Source: JBGQMW01 sp963769845 (GTDB lineage: Archaea > Thermoproteota > Bathyarchaeia > Bathyarchaeales > Bathycorpusculaceae). From it: 64,000 nt of DNA. Below the pieces are notes generated by a model, which was not told the origin of the DNA, did no database searches, and worked only from the letters and a program-made list of their open reading frames with translations. The translations under genes were made by a program, and so were the position numbers. The stretch covers positions 1 through 64,000 of the forward strand of contig CAVYNL010000018.1 in the NCBI GenBank assembly GCA_963769845.1, read 5' to 3'. Of this stretch, positions 1 to 7,478 are shown in pieces; within the stretch, counting starts at the first letter, position 1; every line of letters starts with the position of its first letter.

Positions 1-1142
1 GTTTGACAGAACCGATATTTATTAAGCGCTATCCCCAACTTGTCTGCTAGTCCTTCGACTTTCTTGGGTGGCTGCATCCCAACCGACAGAACGACCATGT
101 CGAATTCTTCTGTCTTGGGTTCCTCATTCTCAACATAATGAAGAAAAATATTGCCCGTTGATGGGTCTTCCGTGACGCTTGCCACCCTCGATCTGACGAA
201 TCGTACTCCCCATTCTCCTTGAGCACGCTCATAGTAGGCATCAAACTCTTTTCCATAACACCGCATATCAATGTAAAACAATGTGCAATCAAGCGGCTTG
301 GAACTGTGTTCCTTGGCTATGACTGCTTCTTTGATAGCATACATGCAACAGGCGGCGGAACAGTAGTTGTTTCCAAGCTGCGCATCACGCGAGCCAACAC
401 ATTGAATGAAAGCAACTTTTCGCGGTATCCTACCATCAAACGGACGCACAATCTTTCCGCCCAGCGGTCCCGAAGCATTCATCATACGTTCAAATTCTAT
501 GCTTGAAACCACGTTCAAGAAACGACCATACCCGTATTCCGTTTTGATCCGAGCGTCAAATTCCTCAAATCCAGGTGACAATATCACAGATCCGACGTTG
601 ATTTTGACGGTTTCAGGTTGTTGATCGAAGTCCACAGCTTTGGCTGGGCACACCTTTTCACAAAGCCTGCACTTAATGCAGTTCTCTACGTCGATGGTGT
701 ATTTGAGCGGCACAGCTTGTGGGAAAGGAACGTAGATCGCTTTTCTCATGCCTATGTTGACATCGAATTCGTTTGGCACTTCGGCAGGGCAGTTCTGTGC
801 ACAGATTCCGCATCCAGTACACCTTTCCAAATTGACAAAACGAGGATGTTTCAAGATCGTTACTTGAAAGTTTCCCTCTTTGCCTTTGACTTCTTTCAAC
901 TCAGAATGAGTGATGAGTTGGATGTTTGGATGTCTACCCGCAGTAACAAGTTTGGGCGCTAGGATGCACATGGAGCAATCATTCGTGGGGAATGTTTTGT
1001 CCAACTGTGCCATGGTTCCGCCTATGCTTGTTGATTCATCCAGAAGGTAGACCTTAAAACCAGAGTCTGCCAGATCTAAGGATGCTTGTATGCCGGCGAC
1101 TCCACCTCCGACAACCAGAACAGCACCGACTTTTTCATCCAT
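1..1142 (-). CDS. hdrA: HdrA-like heterodisulfide reductase subunit A (cut by window edge)
   Basis: About 380 N-terminal residues are visible; the gene runs off the left edge. The ATG at 1142 has a GGAAGG ribosome site 7 bases upstream. The FAD-binding motif GGGVAG is at residues 12-17, the HdrA-type DCSMC motif at 55-59, and two [4Fe-4S] ferredoxin motifs begin near residues 108 (CTGCGIC) and 157 (CIKCRLC). A later C...C-x3-CC set resembles the one in the paralogue at 2747. HdrA is the FAD subunit that bifurcates electrons in cytoplasmic heterodisulfide reductases. It is transcribed away from the hdrCBAA-mvhD cluster and is one of three HdrA-like proteins here. The partner of this copy is outside the window. 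Confidence 0.93.
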   Translation of the reverse strand, partial: MDEKVGAVLVVGGGVAGIQASLDLADSGFKVYLLDESTSIGGTMAQLDKTFPTNDCSMCILAPKLVTAGRHPNIQLITHSELKEVKGKEGNFQVTILKHPRFVNLERCTGCGICAQNCPAEVPNEFDVNIGMRKAIYVPFPQAVPLKYTIDVENCIKCRLCEKVCPAKAVDFDQQPETVKINVGSVILSPGFEEFDARIKTEYGYGRFLNVVSSIEFERMMNASGPLGGKIVRPFDGRIPRKVAFIQCVGSRDAQLGNNYCSAACCMYAIKEAVIAKEHSSKPLDCTLFYIDMRCYGKEFDAYYERAQGEWGVRFVRSRVASVTEDPSTGNIFLHYVENEEPKTEEFDMVVLSVGMQPPKKVEGLADKLGIALNKYRFCQ

Positions 1143-1369
1143 TCGTTTTCCTTCCGGGAATAGATTCAAAAACTTTCCATATGTAAAGATCCTTATTAAT
1201 GTAATGTACATTTTGCTGCAGAAGATTCATGATACCAAAAGGTTTCAATTGCAGGCATAGAAACGTTGAAAACCTCTTTTTCAACGATTTTTTGGAACCT
1301 GACAGCGGCGCTGCAAAACCATATTCTTATTAATACGCGAGGCAAAATGAAAGTATTGAACGGTGATTC

Positions 1370-1864
1370 TTGTTGAGCCGCCCGGAAGCCCACTTTATGC
1401 ATGACGTTGCAAATACACCAAGGGGGAAAGGAGTCTTGGCGTGCATACAGTGCGGAAGATGTACAAACAGCTGTCCAGTTGCCAGAATAGTAGAAGAGCA
1501 CAACCCAAGAAAACTGATGGAAATGATCATCCTCGGTCTACGTTCCGATCTCTTCGCTGGACAATTGCCATGGTACTGCCTTTCGTGCTTCACATGCCTT
1601 GACCGATGTCCTCAGGGCGGAGATGTTGGCGAAGTTATGTTCGCAATTAGAAATCTGGCTGTCAAGGAAGGAAACATCCCAGACGGGATACTTGTTCAAG
1701 CCAAAAGCCTGTTTGAAAATGGACGCGTCGTAGCGGCAAGTAAAATGGCTCTGGTCCAGAGGGAAAGACATGGTCTTGATAAAGAGCCATCAGTAGATGT
1801 CCAAGCGGTCCAGAAGATCTTGAGAAAGACACATTTCGACAAATTGATGAACAAAGGTAAGTGA
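1370..1864 (+). CDS. hdrC: HdrC-like iron-sulfur subunit
   Basis: A 164-residue protein with two [4Fe-4S] ferredoxin motifs: CIQCGRCTNSCP at residues 25-36 and CLSCFTCLDRCP at 70-81. This is the HdrC layout, which passes electrons between HdrA and the HdrB active site. The start is TTG at 1370, preceded by GGTGA; an adjacent TTG at 1373 is possible. Its stop overlaps the GTG of hdrB in a GTGA junction, so the two are translationally coupled. It is first in the rightward operon; a TATA-like CTTATTAATA lies at 1326-1335. Confidence 0.92.
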   Translation: MLSRPEAHFMHDVANTPRGKGVLACIQCGRCTNSCPVARIVEEHNPRKLMEMIILGLRSDLFAGQLPWYCLSCFTCLDRCPQGGDVGEVMFAIRNLAVKEGNIPDGILVQAKSLFENGRVVAASKMALVQRERHGLDKEPSVDVQAVQKILRKTHFDKLMNKGK

Positions 1865-2745
1865 AGCCTGTGAAATACGCTTTTTTTGCAGGTTGCCTAA
1901 TACCTGCGAGAGAACCACACTATGAAAATTCTGTTCAGAAAATTGCTCCCAAACTCGGCATAGAACTTGTTAAAATGGAAGGTGCAAACTGCTGTGCGCC
2001 CTTCAGTATACAGTCTTTAGATTATACAAGCTGGCTCGCTTTGGCAGCTAGAAACCTCACCATCGCTGAAGAAATGGGACTTAACATTGTAACCCTGTGC
2101 AATGATTGTTATGAATCGCTCTTAATGACAAACACAATTCTGAAGGAAAATAAGGACACAAGGGACAAGGTGAACAGAATCCTTGCAGACGTAGGCTCGG
2201 AGTTTAAAGGAAAGATTGATGTGAAGATCTTCAGCGATGTCTTGTATGAGGACGTAGGCTTGGAAAAGGTAAAAGATGCCGTCAAAAGACCATTCAACGG
2301 GCTTCGAGTGGCAGTGCAACCTGGCTGTCATCTATCAAAACCCAAGCGATTACACTCCAGCCAGCGATTAGGTACGCTAGCACTAGATCAGCTTGTAGAA
2401 GCAACTGGTGCAACATCTGTTCCTTACGAAAAGAAAGAGGCGTGTTGCGGAGGCCCCCTGCGAGGCATCAATGACGAGGTTGCATTGCAGGTCGCAAAGC
2501 AGAAACTGGATTCTATGAAAGCCGCTGGTGTTGATTCCATAGTGACTGTCTGCCCATTTTGTTATCTTGAATTGGACATGGGGCAAATAGAGATCAAGCG
2601 ACATTTGAAGGAGGAATACAACTTGCCGGTGTTGAGTTTTGCAGAGTTGCTCAGAGTGGCGATGGGCATGGATCTTGAAGACTGGGAATTGAAAGCCCAT
2701 AGAATTCCAATAACAAAAGTCCTTAACATTGCGGAGGCAAGATAG
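1861..2745 (+). CDS. hdrB: HdrB-like subunit (CCG-domain, disulfide-reducing)
   Basis: A 294-residue protein with two cysteine-rich CCG domains. The first has a GC-x..NCC-x..CxxC pattern (NCCAPF near residue 41, CNDCYE near 80). The second has GCH, EACCGGP and CPFC in the C-terminal third. In HdrB these cysteines hold the two noncubane [4Fe-4S] clusters that reduce CoM-S-S-CoB or an equivalent disulfide. The GTG start overlaps the hdrC stop. No methanogenesis gene is in the window, so the true disulfide substrate is unknown. Confidence 0.92.
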   Translation: MKPVKYAFFAGCLIPAREPHYENSVQKIAPKLGIELVKMEGANCCAPFSIQSLDYTSWLALAARNLTIAEEMGLNIVTLCNDCYESLLMTNTILKENKDTRDKVNRILADVGSEFKGKIDVKIFSDVLYEDVGLEKVKDAVKRPFNGLRVAVQPGCHLSKPKRLHSSQRLGTLALDQLVEATGATSVPYEKKEACCGGPLRGINDEVALQVAKQKLDSMKAAGVDSIVTVCPFCYLELDMGQIEIKRHLKEEYNLPVLSFAELLRVAMGMDLEDWELKAHRIPITKVLNIAEAR

Positions 2746-2746
2746 A

Positions 2747-4051
2747 TTGCAGAAAGCAGTTCTAGTCGTCGGCGGAGGAGTGGCTGGTATACAGGCTTCC
2801 CTGGACTTGGCGAACAGAGGCTTTAGAGTTCATCTTGTTGAAAAAAATCCCAGCATTGGTGGAAGAATGGCTCAACTGGACAAGACGTTTCCGACCATGG
2901 ATTGTTCAATGTGTATCCTAGCCCCAAAGATGATAGAATGCTCACATCACCCAAATGTTCAACTATTAAGTTATTCGGAAATAAAAGACGTTAAGGGATC
3001 AGTTGGCAGCTTCAAAGTTAGGGTTCTCAGAAAGCCACGTTATGTGGATGAAAAAAAATGTACTGGATGCGGAATTTGCTCGGAAAACTGTCCTGCTGAA
3101 GCACCGAACGAGTTTGATGAGAATATTGGAGCAAGAAAAGCGATTTACCTGCCATTCCCTCAAGCTGTTCCTAGAGTAGCCATCATAGACAAGAAAAACT
3201 GCGTTGAGTGCGGTCTTTGCGAGAAAGTGTGTCCAGCTGGAGCCGTGAACAGAGAACAAAAACCGGAAGAAATCGAGCTAGACGTGGGAGCGATTGTCGT
3301 TGCCACTGGCTTCGACATGTTCGACCCTTCGGCTATTCCGCAATACGGTTATGGGCGCTTCATGAACGTAATATCAGCAATGGAACTGGAACGTCTGCTG
3401 TGCGCCTCAGGACCGACGGGGGGACGTTTGATCAGACCTTCGGAAGGTAAGAAACCCAGACACATAGCTTTCATACAGTGCGTAGGTTCTCGTGATAGAA
3501 GGGAGTGGATTGGGCATCCATACTGTTCCAGCATTTGCTGTAAATACGCGGTCAAAGATGCTGTTCTGATAAAAGAGCACGAACCGAACTCACTTGTATC
3601 AATTTTCTACATAGACATGCGAGCTTTTGGCAGGGGATTCCAAGAGTTCGTAAACAGAGCAAAATCAGAGTTTGGAATAGAGTTCATTCGAAGCAGCCCT
3701 GGTGAGATCTCAGAAGACCCTAAAACGAACGATTTGTTAATCTTCTTTGAAGACCCTATAACTAGGACTGTTCAGAATATTCGCTTCGACCTAGTTGTCT
3801 TATGTCCAGCGTTGGTCCCGAGCAGAGGAATGCCGGAATTGGCAAAAACCTTGGGCTTAGAGTTGGACAATTACGGCTTTGTAACGCTGGAAGATTCTAT
3901 AAGGAAACCTCTTGACACAACTGTCCCAGGAATCTTCTGTTGCGGCTACTGTTTGGGTCCAAAAACTGGAGACATTCCAGACTCTATAACTCAAGGGAGT
4001 GCCACAGCTGGACGAGTGGCGCAAGTCCTAGCAACTAAGGAGGCCTCATAG
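2747..4051 (+). CDS. hdrA: HdrA-like subunit with DCSMC and two ferredoxin motifs
   Basis: The start is taken as TTG 2747, because GGAGG at 2733-2737 is 9 bases upstream; a TTG at 2729 would overlap hdrB. The product is about 434 residues. It has an N-terminal GGGVAG FAD motif, the TFPTMDCSMC segment, ferredoxin motifs CTGCGICSENCP and CVECGLCEKVCP, then a CVGSRD...YCSSICC segment and the FAD/NAD fold again. It closely matches the first protein of the window in design. It is shorter than classical HdrA (about 650 residues) and lacks the N-terminal extra domain and the C-terminal ferredoxin, both of which the next gene carries. Confidence 0.9.
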   Translation: MQKAVLVVGGGVAGIQASLDLANRGFRVHLVEKNPSIGGRMAQLDKTFPTMDCSMCILAPKMIECSHHPNVQLLSYSEIKDVKGSVGSFKVRVLRKPRYVDEKKCTGCGICSENCPAEAPNEFDENIGARKAIYLPFPQAVPRVAIIDKKNCVECGLCEKVCPAGAVNREQKPEEIELDVGAIVVATGFDMFDPSAIPQYGYGRFMNVISAMELERLLCASGPTGGRLIRPSEGKKPRHIAFIQCVGSRDRREWIGHPYCSSICCKYAVKDAVLIKEHEPNSLVSIFYIDMRAFGRGFQEFVNRAKSEFGIEFIRSSPGEISEDPKTNDLLIFFEDPITRTVQNIRFDLVVLCPALVPSRGMPELAKTLGLELDNYGFVTLEDSIRKPLDTTVPGIFCCGYCLGPKTGDIPDSITQGSATAGRVAQVLATKEAS

Positions 4052-5842
4052 ATGGCGCAAGAACCACGTGTTGGCGTTTTCGTCTGCAGTTGTGGAACCA
4101 ACATTGGCGGCGTGGTTAATGTCCAGGAAGTTGTTGAATATGCAAAGACAATTCCTCACGTCGTGCACGCTGACTACAATCTGTACACATGTTCAGAAGC
4201 TGGATTGGCAGCGATAAAGGAATCAATAAAAAAACACAATCTGAATCGCGTCGTCGTAGCGTCATGTACGCCCCGAACACATGAACCTCTATTCAGGGCC
4301 GCCTGCAAAGAGGCGGGTTTGAACCCGTATCTGTTTGAGATGGCAAACATACGCGAACATGACAGCTGGGTGCACCCTCATGAGTCTAAAAAAGCGACAC
4401 AAAAAGCCAAAGATATCGTTAGAATGGCTGTGGCGAAAGCTGCCCTACTTGAACCTCAGACTGAACCCGAAGTTGAGGTTAAAGGCTCTTCTCTCGTGGT
4501 TGGAGCAGGCGTTGCTGGAATGACTGCAGCATTATCTATGGCAAACCAAGGCTTCAAAGTGAATCTAATCGAGAAGGAGAAAGAACCAGGTGGCATGGCT
4601 CAGCAACTCTACAAGCTGTATCCGACGTTGGCGGATGCCTCTGAAGTTATTGAGCCCTTAGTGGAAGGTGTGAAGTCTCACAAAAACATTGAACTCGCAA
4701 CCTCAACAACCCTAAAAGAAGTTTCAGGCTATGTGGGAAACTTCAATGCTGTTTTGACAGGCCCTGAAGGCGACAGAGAACTGAACGTGGGAACCATAAT
4801 CGTTGCTCCAGGCTCTTCAAACTATACACCTCCAAAGGGACTCTATGAATATGGTTTAAATGACCACGTAATCACTCAGAGAGAATTCGATGAAAAGCTG
4901 AGGAAAGGGGAAATCGGAGAACCAGAAAGAGTTGTGATGATACAGTGCGTAGGCGCAAGAAAAGGCGAGATTCGACCCTCCCAGCTTGAAGCCTTCCCGA
5001 AATCAGACACAGCCGAGCTTCTAAGAAAAATCCTCAAAGCCCGTAAAGACGAAGGATGGCCGTACTGTTCAAGAATATGCTGCATGAACGCAATCAAGAA
5101 CGCTATTCTGATAAAAGAAAGATCTCCAAAGACGGATGTTGTCGTGCTCTTCAGCGACCTTCGTGTTTACAAGGAGTATGAGGATTTCTACAGAAAGGCT
5201 AGAGATTTGGAGGTAAGGTTCATTAGGCACATAGAAGAGGCTCGCCCAGAAACAATTCAAACATCAGAAGGCAAGCTCCAAGTAGTGGCCTATGATGCTT
5301 TGTATGGAATGGAAGTCAACTTCCCGACAGAATGGGTTGTGCTCTCAACCCCACTGATTCCGAGTAAAGACGAAATCATGCTTGCCAGAATGCTGAAAAT
5401 CCCGATAGCAACCGACGGATTCTTGATGGAGGCTCACTTGAAACTGAGACCAGTAGATACAAATGTCGACGGAGTCTTCATAGCTGGCACGATTTCAGGG
5501 CCAAAAGACGTTTCAGAAAGCATAATTTCAGGTGAAGCAGCAGCTGCAAGAGCGTCCATACTTATGGGCAATGGGAAAGTCAAAACGGAAGCCATAACAG
5601 CTGTCGTGGATCAGGAGCAATGCATTGGATGTGGACTTTGTGAGGAAATATGCCCCTATGGCGCGCCAAGAATCGAAGAAGGAAAATCAGAGATCCGAGA
5701 AATACTGTGTAGAGGTTGCGGTTCATGCGCTGCGGAATGCCCGAAACGAGCAATTACTATGCGACACTACAGAGACGACCAGATCTTAGCGCAAGTGAAG
5801 GCTCTTCTGATTCCTGAAGGCTCAAAGGAGGTCGTGCATTAG
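4052..5842 (+). CDS. hdrA: HdrA-like subunit with N-terminal extension and C-terminal ferredoxin
   Basis: 596 residues starting at an ATG directly after the previous stop. An N-terminal domain (about 1-130) contains FVCSCGTN, YTCSEAG and SCTPRTHEP, as in long HdrA proteins. A GAGVAGM FAD motif follows near residue 150. The DCSMC cysteines of other HdrAs are absent at the equivalent place (LYPTLADASE). A C...YCSRICC set is present, and the C-terminus has two clusters, CIGCGLCEEICP and CRGCGSCAAECP. With the preceding subunit it seems to share the parts of one full HdrA. HdrA-HdrA-MvhD order recalls QmoA/QmoB, where QmoB joins HdrA and MvhD; that comparison is inference. Confidence 0.9.
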   Translation: MAQEPRVGVFVCSCGTNIGGVVNVQEVVEYAKTIPHVVHADYNLYTCSEAGLAAIKESIKKHNLNRVVVASCTPRTHEPLFRAACKEAGLNPYLFEMANIREHDSWVHPHESKKATQKAKDIVRMAVAKAALLEPQTEPEVEVKGSSLVVGAGVAGMTAALSMANQGFKVNLIEKEKEPGGMAQQLYKLYPTLADASEVIEPLVEGVKSHKNIELATSTTLKEVSGYVGNFNAVLTGPEGDRELNVGTIIVAPGSSNYTPPKGLYEYGLNDHVITQREFDEKLRKGEIGEPERVVMIQCVGARKGEIRPSQLEAFPKSDTAELLRKILKARKDEGWPYCSRICCMNAIKNAILIKERSPKTDVVVLFSDLRVYKEYEDFYRKARDLEVRFIRHIEEARPETIQTSEGKLQVVAYDALYGMEVNFPTEWVVLSTPLIPSKDEIMLARMLKIPIATDGFLMEAHLKLRPVDTNVDGVFIAGTISGPKDVSESIISGEAAAARASILMGNGKVKTEAITAVVDQEQCIGCGLCEEICPYGAPRIEEGKSEIREILCRGCGSCAAECPKRAITMRHYRDDQILAQVKALLIPEGSKEVVH

Positions 5843-6610
5843 ATGGTGAAAGAAAAACTTGAAGAGGCGAAACTCGGCATAGGATTTGAACCGTTGATTG
5901 TGGCCTACTGTTGCAACTGGTGTTCATACGCGGGTGCGGATTTAGCTGGAACAAGCCGCTTTGAATATCCCACAAACATAAGGATAGTTCGAATAATGTG
6001 TACAGGGAGAGTGGATCCGACGCTTGTTCTGGAAGCTCTGCGGATGGGAGCTGACGGCGTGTTGATTGCTGGGTGCCATCCTGGAGATTGCCACTATCAC
6101 AAAGGGAATTTCATTATGGAGAAGAGATTTGACTACTTGAAGGAAGCCGTGAAGAACGTTGGAATAGAACCTGAACGCGTAAGGCTTGAGTGGGTTTCGG
6201 CAAGCGAAGGAGGAAAGTGGGCGGCTCTGGTCAGAGAAATGGTTGAAGAAATCAGACAGATGGGACCGAGCCCCTTCAGACGTTTGCAGATTCCGAAGAA
6301 GACGGACGCAATGATAGATGCTTTCAAGTCTCAGCGGCTTCGATGGGTTGTCGGAAGGTCGCAAATAAAGGTCGAAATCGATGAAGGCAAGTATCGTCAG
6401 ACTGTAGATGCGATTATGCACGATGAAACTGAGAGGCATATGATAACAGGCGCTTTAAAGGGAAAGGGACCACTGACGACGGAAGAGCTTGCGCACCTAA
6501 CTGGTCTCCAGCCGAGAAGAATTGTGCAACATTTGATCGCGCTTAGAAGAGACGGCAAAGTGAACGAAGCTGGAGAGAAGAACAGCCAGTATCTCTATCA
6601 GCTTATCTAG
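5843..6610 (+). CDS. mvhD: MvhD-like subunit fused to a winged-helix domain
   Basis: 255 residues with an ATG right after the hdrA stop. Residues about 1-145 are an MvhD/FrhD-type protein with YCCNWCSY, a CTGR cysteine and GCHPGDCHY, which bind a [2Fe-2S] cluster and carry electrons from a hydrogenase or dehydrogenase to HdrA. Classical MvhD ends near here. This protein continues for about 110 residues, ending in a winged-helix fold (GPLTTEELAHLTG, then IVQHLIALRRDGKV and QYLYQL) that closely resembles the separate protein at 7060-7317. No MvhA or MvhG hydrogenase gene follows. The extra domain could bind DNA or mediate docking; neither is shown. Confidence 0.88.
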   Translation: MVKEKLEEAKLGIGFEPLIVAYCCNWCSYAGADLAGTSRFEYPTNIRIVRIMCTGRVDPTLVLEALRMGADGVLIAGCHPGDCHYHKGNFIMEKRFDYLKEAVKNVGIEPERVRLEWVSASEGGKWAALVREMVEEIRQMGPSPFRRLQIPKKTDAMIDAFKSQRLRWVVGRSQIKVEIDEGKYRQTVDAIMHDETERHMITGALKGKGPLTTEELAHLTGLQPRRIVQHLIALRRDGKVNEAGEKNSQYLYQLI

Positions 6611-6623
6611 AAACCTAATCACA

Positions 6624-6905
6624 CTACATTTTTTCTATGCACTTCGGATGAATGTCGCCTGGAAAGTCATGATCGTAAAAGTAGATTTTGCATTTTTCGA
6701 TATCAATTTCGACATGATCATGAATCGAGGCTCTGTTCAGAAAGTTGCTATAGTCTTCTTTAGTTGAGATTTGGATTTTTCTGAGGAACTTTGATTTCTT
6801 ACTCAGTGGCTTCTGGCAAACTTCACAAAGCATTTCAACCATACTGATCAACTCAAAGTTCCTGTCCTTCAATTCGTCGAATTTGACTTCTGAAAGATTC
6901 TTCAA
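6624..6905 (-). CDS. Small hypothetical protein with cysteine pairs
   Basis: A 93-residue protein of unknown family starting at TTG 6905 with GGGAGAAG just upstream. It has a CEVCQ pair near residue 28 and a late HPKC, which could bind one metal ion. The rest is mixed charged and aromatic with no membrane segment or signal peptide. It lies antisense between mvhD and the winged-helix gene, so it interrupts what otherwise looks like one functional group. Confidence 0.55.
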   Translation of the reverse strand: MKNLSEVKFDELKDRNFELISMVEMLCEVCQKPLSKKSKFLRKIQISTKEDYSNFLNRASIHDHVEIDIEKCKIYFYDHDFPGDIHPKCIEKM

Positions 6906-7010
6906 GGACTTCTCCCTGGGTTATCAATTAGCTAGGGATATATTTGCATATGCACCGCGCTTCCACAAACAGAGTCAAATATCAGATATCGAATATTGCT
7001 GGCAACTATT

Positions 7011-7018
7011 TTTATATA
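7011..7018 (+). promoter_or_regulatory. TATA box for the winged-helix gene
   Basis: TTTATATA is placed so that transcription would start near 7037-7040. That is about 20 bases before the TTG at 7060 and leaves room for its AGAGGA ribosome site. Confidence 0.55.
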
Positions 7019-7059
7019 CAGCTTCAATATGGAGTTAGCTTTCAAGAGGATTGAAGGTC

Positions 7060-7317
7060 TTGTCTGAAAAGTCCAATGTAGATCCACAAAAGACAAAGGT
7101 GATGCAGGAACGCACCAAAGAGAGAAACCTCATAGTGCGAGAAATGAGAAGCCAAGGACCATTGACGGTTGAGGAGCTTGCCAAGGCTGTAGGGATTGAA
7201 AAGTCGCAACTTCTGAAGCATCTAATTGCTATGGGCCAGTTTGGAAAAGTGATAGTTGTTGGCGAGCGGGATAACCAGTTTGTGTATGGTTTGCCAAAAG
7301 AAAGCAAGCAAGCTTAG
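7060..7317 (+). CDS. Stand-alone winged-helix protein, paralogue of the MvhD tail
   Basis: TTG 7060 is preferred because AGAGGA (7045-7050) is 9 bases upstream; it abuts the alternative TTG 7051. The 85-residue product is almost all winged helix: GPLTVEELAKAVG, LLKHLIAMGQFGKV and QFVYGL. These line up with GPLTTEELAHLTG, IVQHLIALRRDGKV and QYLYQL at the end of MvhD (5843-6610), and the preceding TKERNLI matches DETERHMI there. It has its own TATA box. A role as regulator of the hdr cluster or as a dimer partner of the MvhD tail is inference. Confidence 0.75.
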   Translation: MSEKSNVDPQKTKVMQERTKERNLIVREMRSQGPLTVEELAKAVGIEKSQLLKHLIAMGQFGKVIVVGERDNQFVYGLPKESKQA

Positions 7318-7478
7318 TCAATAAGGATCGGCTTGCTTCCCGAGAATCACGTACCGATTGATCATGAACGTGGCCTTCTTCCTCGATGAGTAGCTACATG
7401 CGTGCGGCGCGTTTGCCCGTCTTGCTGGAACCTTAGAGAGAACGCACTTCCTTTTCAGCGTACTTTTTGCAATGAGCG

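Noticed and set aside
618..962. 114-codon rightward frame opposite the left-edge hdrA
   Set aside because: Fully inside the coding region of the partial HdrA, whose motifs are certain.
7318..7478. Open stretch on the minus strand encoding a Lys/Arg-rich peptide after the acyl-CoA synthetase
   Set aside because: No start codon or ribosome site except a 13-codon end; no resemblance to known small ribosomal proteins.
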